Source: an uncultured Bacillota bacterium
GTDB lineage: Bacteria; Bacillota_I; Bacilli_A; RFN20; CAG-449
DNA: 6,034 bases
Assembly: GCA_902493275.1 (NCBI GenBank)
Contig: CABUOQ010000045.1
Location: 1 to 6,034, forward strand
Direction: 5' to 3'
The translations under genes and the position numbers were made by a program. Below are positions 5,432 to 6,034 of the stretch, piece by piece (position 1 is the stretch's first letter; every line of letters starts with the position of its first letter). The notes under the pieces are model-generated. The model was not told where the DNA came from. It saw only the letters and a program-made list of their open reading frames with translations, and ran no database searches.

Positions 5432-6034
5432 TTTACAAATTTAGCGACATTTGTATAGAGAAAGGATTTATTAGAGGTCCTTTTGGATCTGCATTAAAAA
5501 AAGAGTTGTTTGTTAAAAAAGGAAAAGACACGTATAAAGTATATGAGCAATGCGTTCCGCTAGAACAAGATAAAACTAAAGGTTACTATTATATTTCAGG
5601 TGAATATTTTAGAAGTACATTAAAAAGATTTGAAGTAAGAAATAATGATTTTTTAGTTTCATGCTCTGGTGTTAATTATGGTGCGATTTATCACTTAGAA
5701 GAACCTTTTGAACAAGGAGTAATAAACCAAGCGTTGTTAATTATTAGAATTAACCCTAAAATAGTAGACTACAATTATTTTAACTATTTGTTTAGTATTA
5801 TTTTAAAGAAGGCAATAGTAGCTGGAACAGGAGATTCAACAATACCTAATTTTCCTCCAATAGATATAATTAAAAAAATTGAAATAGAGATACCTAACTT
5901 GGATGAACAAAAAAAGATAGGCCGAATTCTTAAATCTATTGATGCTCAAATACAGAGAAATAATAATATGGTTCAAAAGTTACAAGTTTTGGCTCTCAAC
6001 TCTTTTGACTATTTTTCAAAGGATAATAGTGGCT
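5428..6034 (+). CDS. hsdS: Type I restriction-modification system, S (specificity) subunit, 3' end outside the window
   Basis: The reading frame starts at ATG 5428, overlapping the hsdM stop as ATGA, with AAGGAG at 5411-5416 eleven bases upstream. It stays open for 202 codons to the right edge. HsdS recognises the DNA target and holds the two HsdM subunits. Residues about 1-155 form the first target recognition domain of the Methylase_S type: GPFGSALKK (17-25), YKVYEQCVP (36-44), FLVSCSGVNYGAIY (75-88), GVINQALLIIRI (97-108) and GTGDSTIPNFPP (133-144). Residues about 155-195 are the first conserved coiled-coil spacer, recognisable by IPNLDEQKKIGRILKSID (155-172) followed by NNNMVQKLQ. A full HsdS (about 380-450 residues) has a second recognition domain and spacer, which should lie beyond the window. 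Whether this copy is full length, half-size or split cannot be seen. The target sequence cannot be read from the protein alone. Confidence 0.93.
   Translation, partial: MIYKFSDICIEKGFIRGPFGSALKKELFVKKGKDTYKVYEQCVPLEQDKTKGYYYISGEYFRSTLKRFEVRNNDFLVSCSGVNYGAIYHLEEPFEQGVINQALLIIRINPKIVDYNYFNYLFSIILKKAIVAGTGDSTIPNFPPIDIIKKIEIEIPNLDEQKKIGRILKSIDAQIQRNNNMVQKLQVLALNSFDYFSKDNSG

Noticed and set aside
5428..6034. Mycoplasma-type code (TGA as Trp)
   Set aside because: TGA ends hsdM at the position expected for the family, and Trp is encoded by TGG throughout.

Overview
The window is AT-rich bacterial DNA that reads with the standard code (TGG encodes Trp, TGA and TAA stop genes). It has strong GGAGG-type ribosome binding sites and a near-perfect extended -10 promoter. 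This suggests a low-GC Gram-positive (Bacillota) chromosome or mobile element. The genus cannot be fixed from the sequence.

Layout. Bases 1-454 hold no gene I can support. They are rich in small structure: a nested inverted repeat (56-97), a short palindrome (104-117), four copies of a 15-bp core at exact 20-bp spacing (170-244), an operator-like inverted repeat (367-383), a sigma-A-type promoter with -10 at 411-416, and a second imperfect palindrome just after the expected transcription start (429-442). From 455 to the right edge there is one tightly packed plus-strand operon: a 66-residue XRE-type helix-turn-helix regulator (455-655), hsdR (657-3764), hsdM (3776-5431) and the 5' part of hsdS (5428 to the edge, still open at 6034).

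How it works together. HsdM and HsdS form the modification enzyme, with HsdS choosing the target sequence and HsdM methylating adenine. Adding HsdR gives the ATP-dependent translocating nuclease that cuts unmethylated incoming DNA. All catalytic motifs visible in HsdR (PD-ExK nuclease, SF2 helicase motifs) and HsdM (SAM-binding motif I, NPPF) are intact, so the system looks functional as far as it is shown. The small regulator is the first gene of the operon and probably controls it, perhaps through one of the palindromes around the promoter.

Novelty. The operon itself is a recognisable Type I restriction-modification system, not a new kind of system. The less ordinary parts are the dedicated regulator leading an R-M-S operon and the unexplained structured, repeat-bearing leader region upstream. 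Both are reported as hypotheses.
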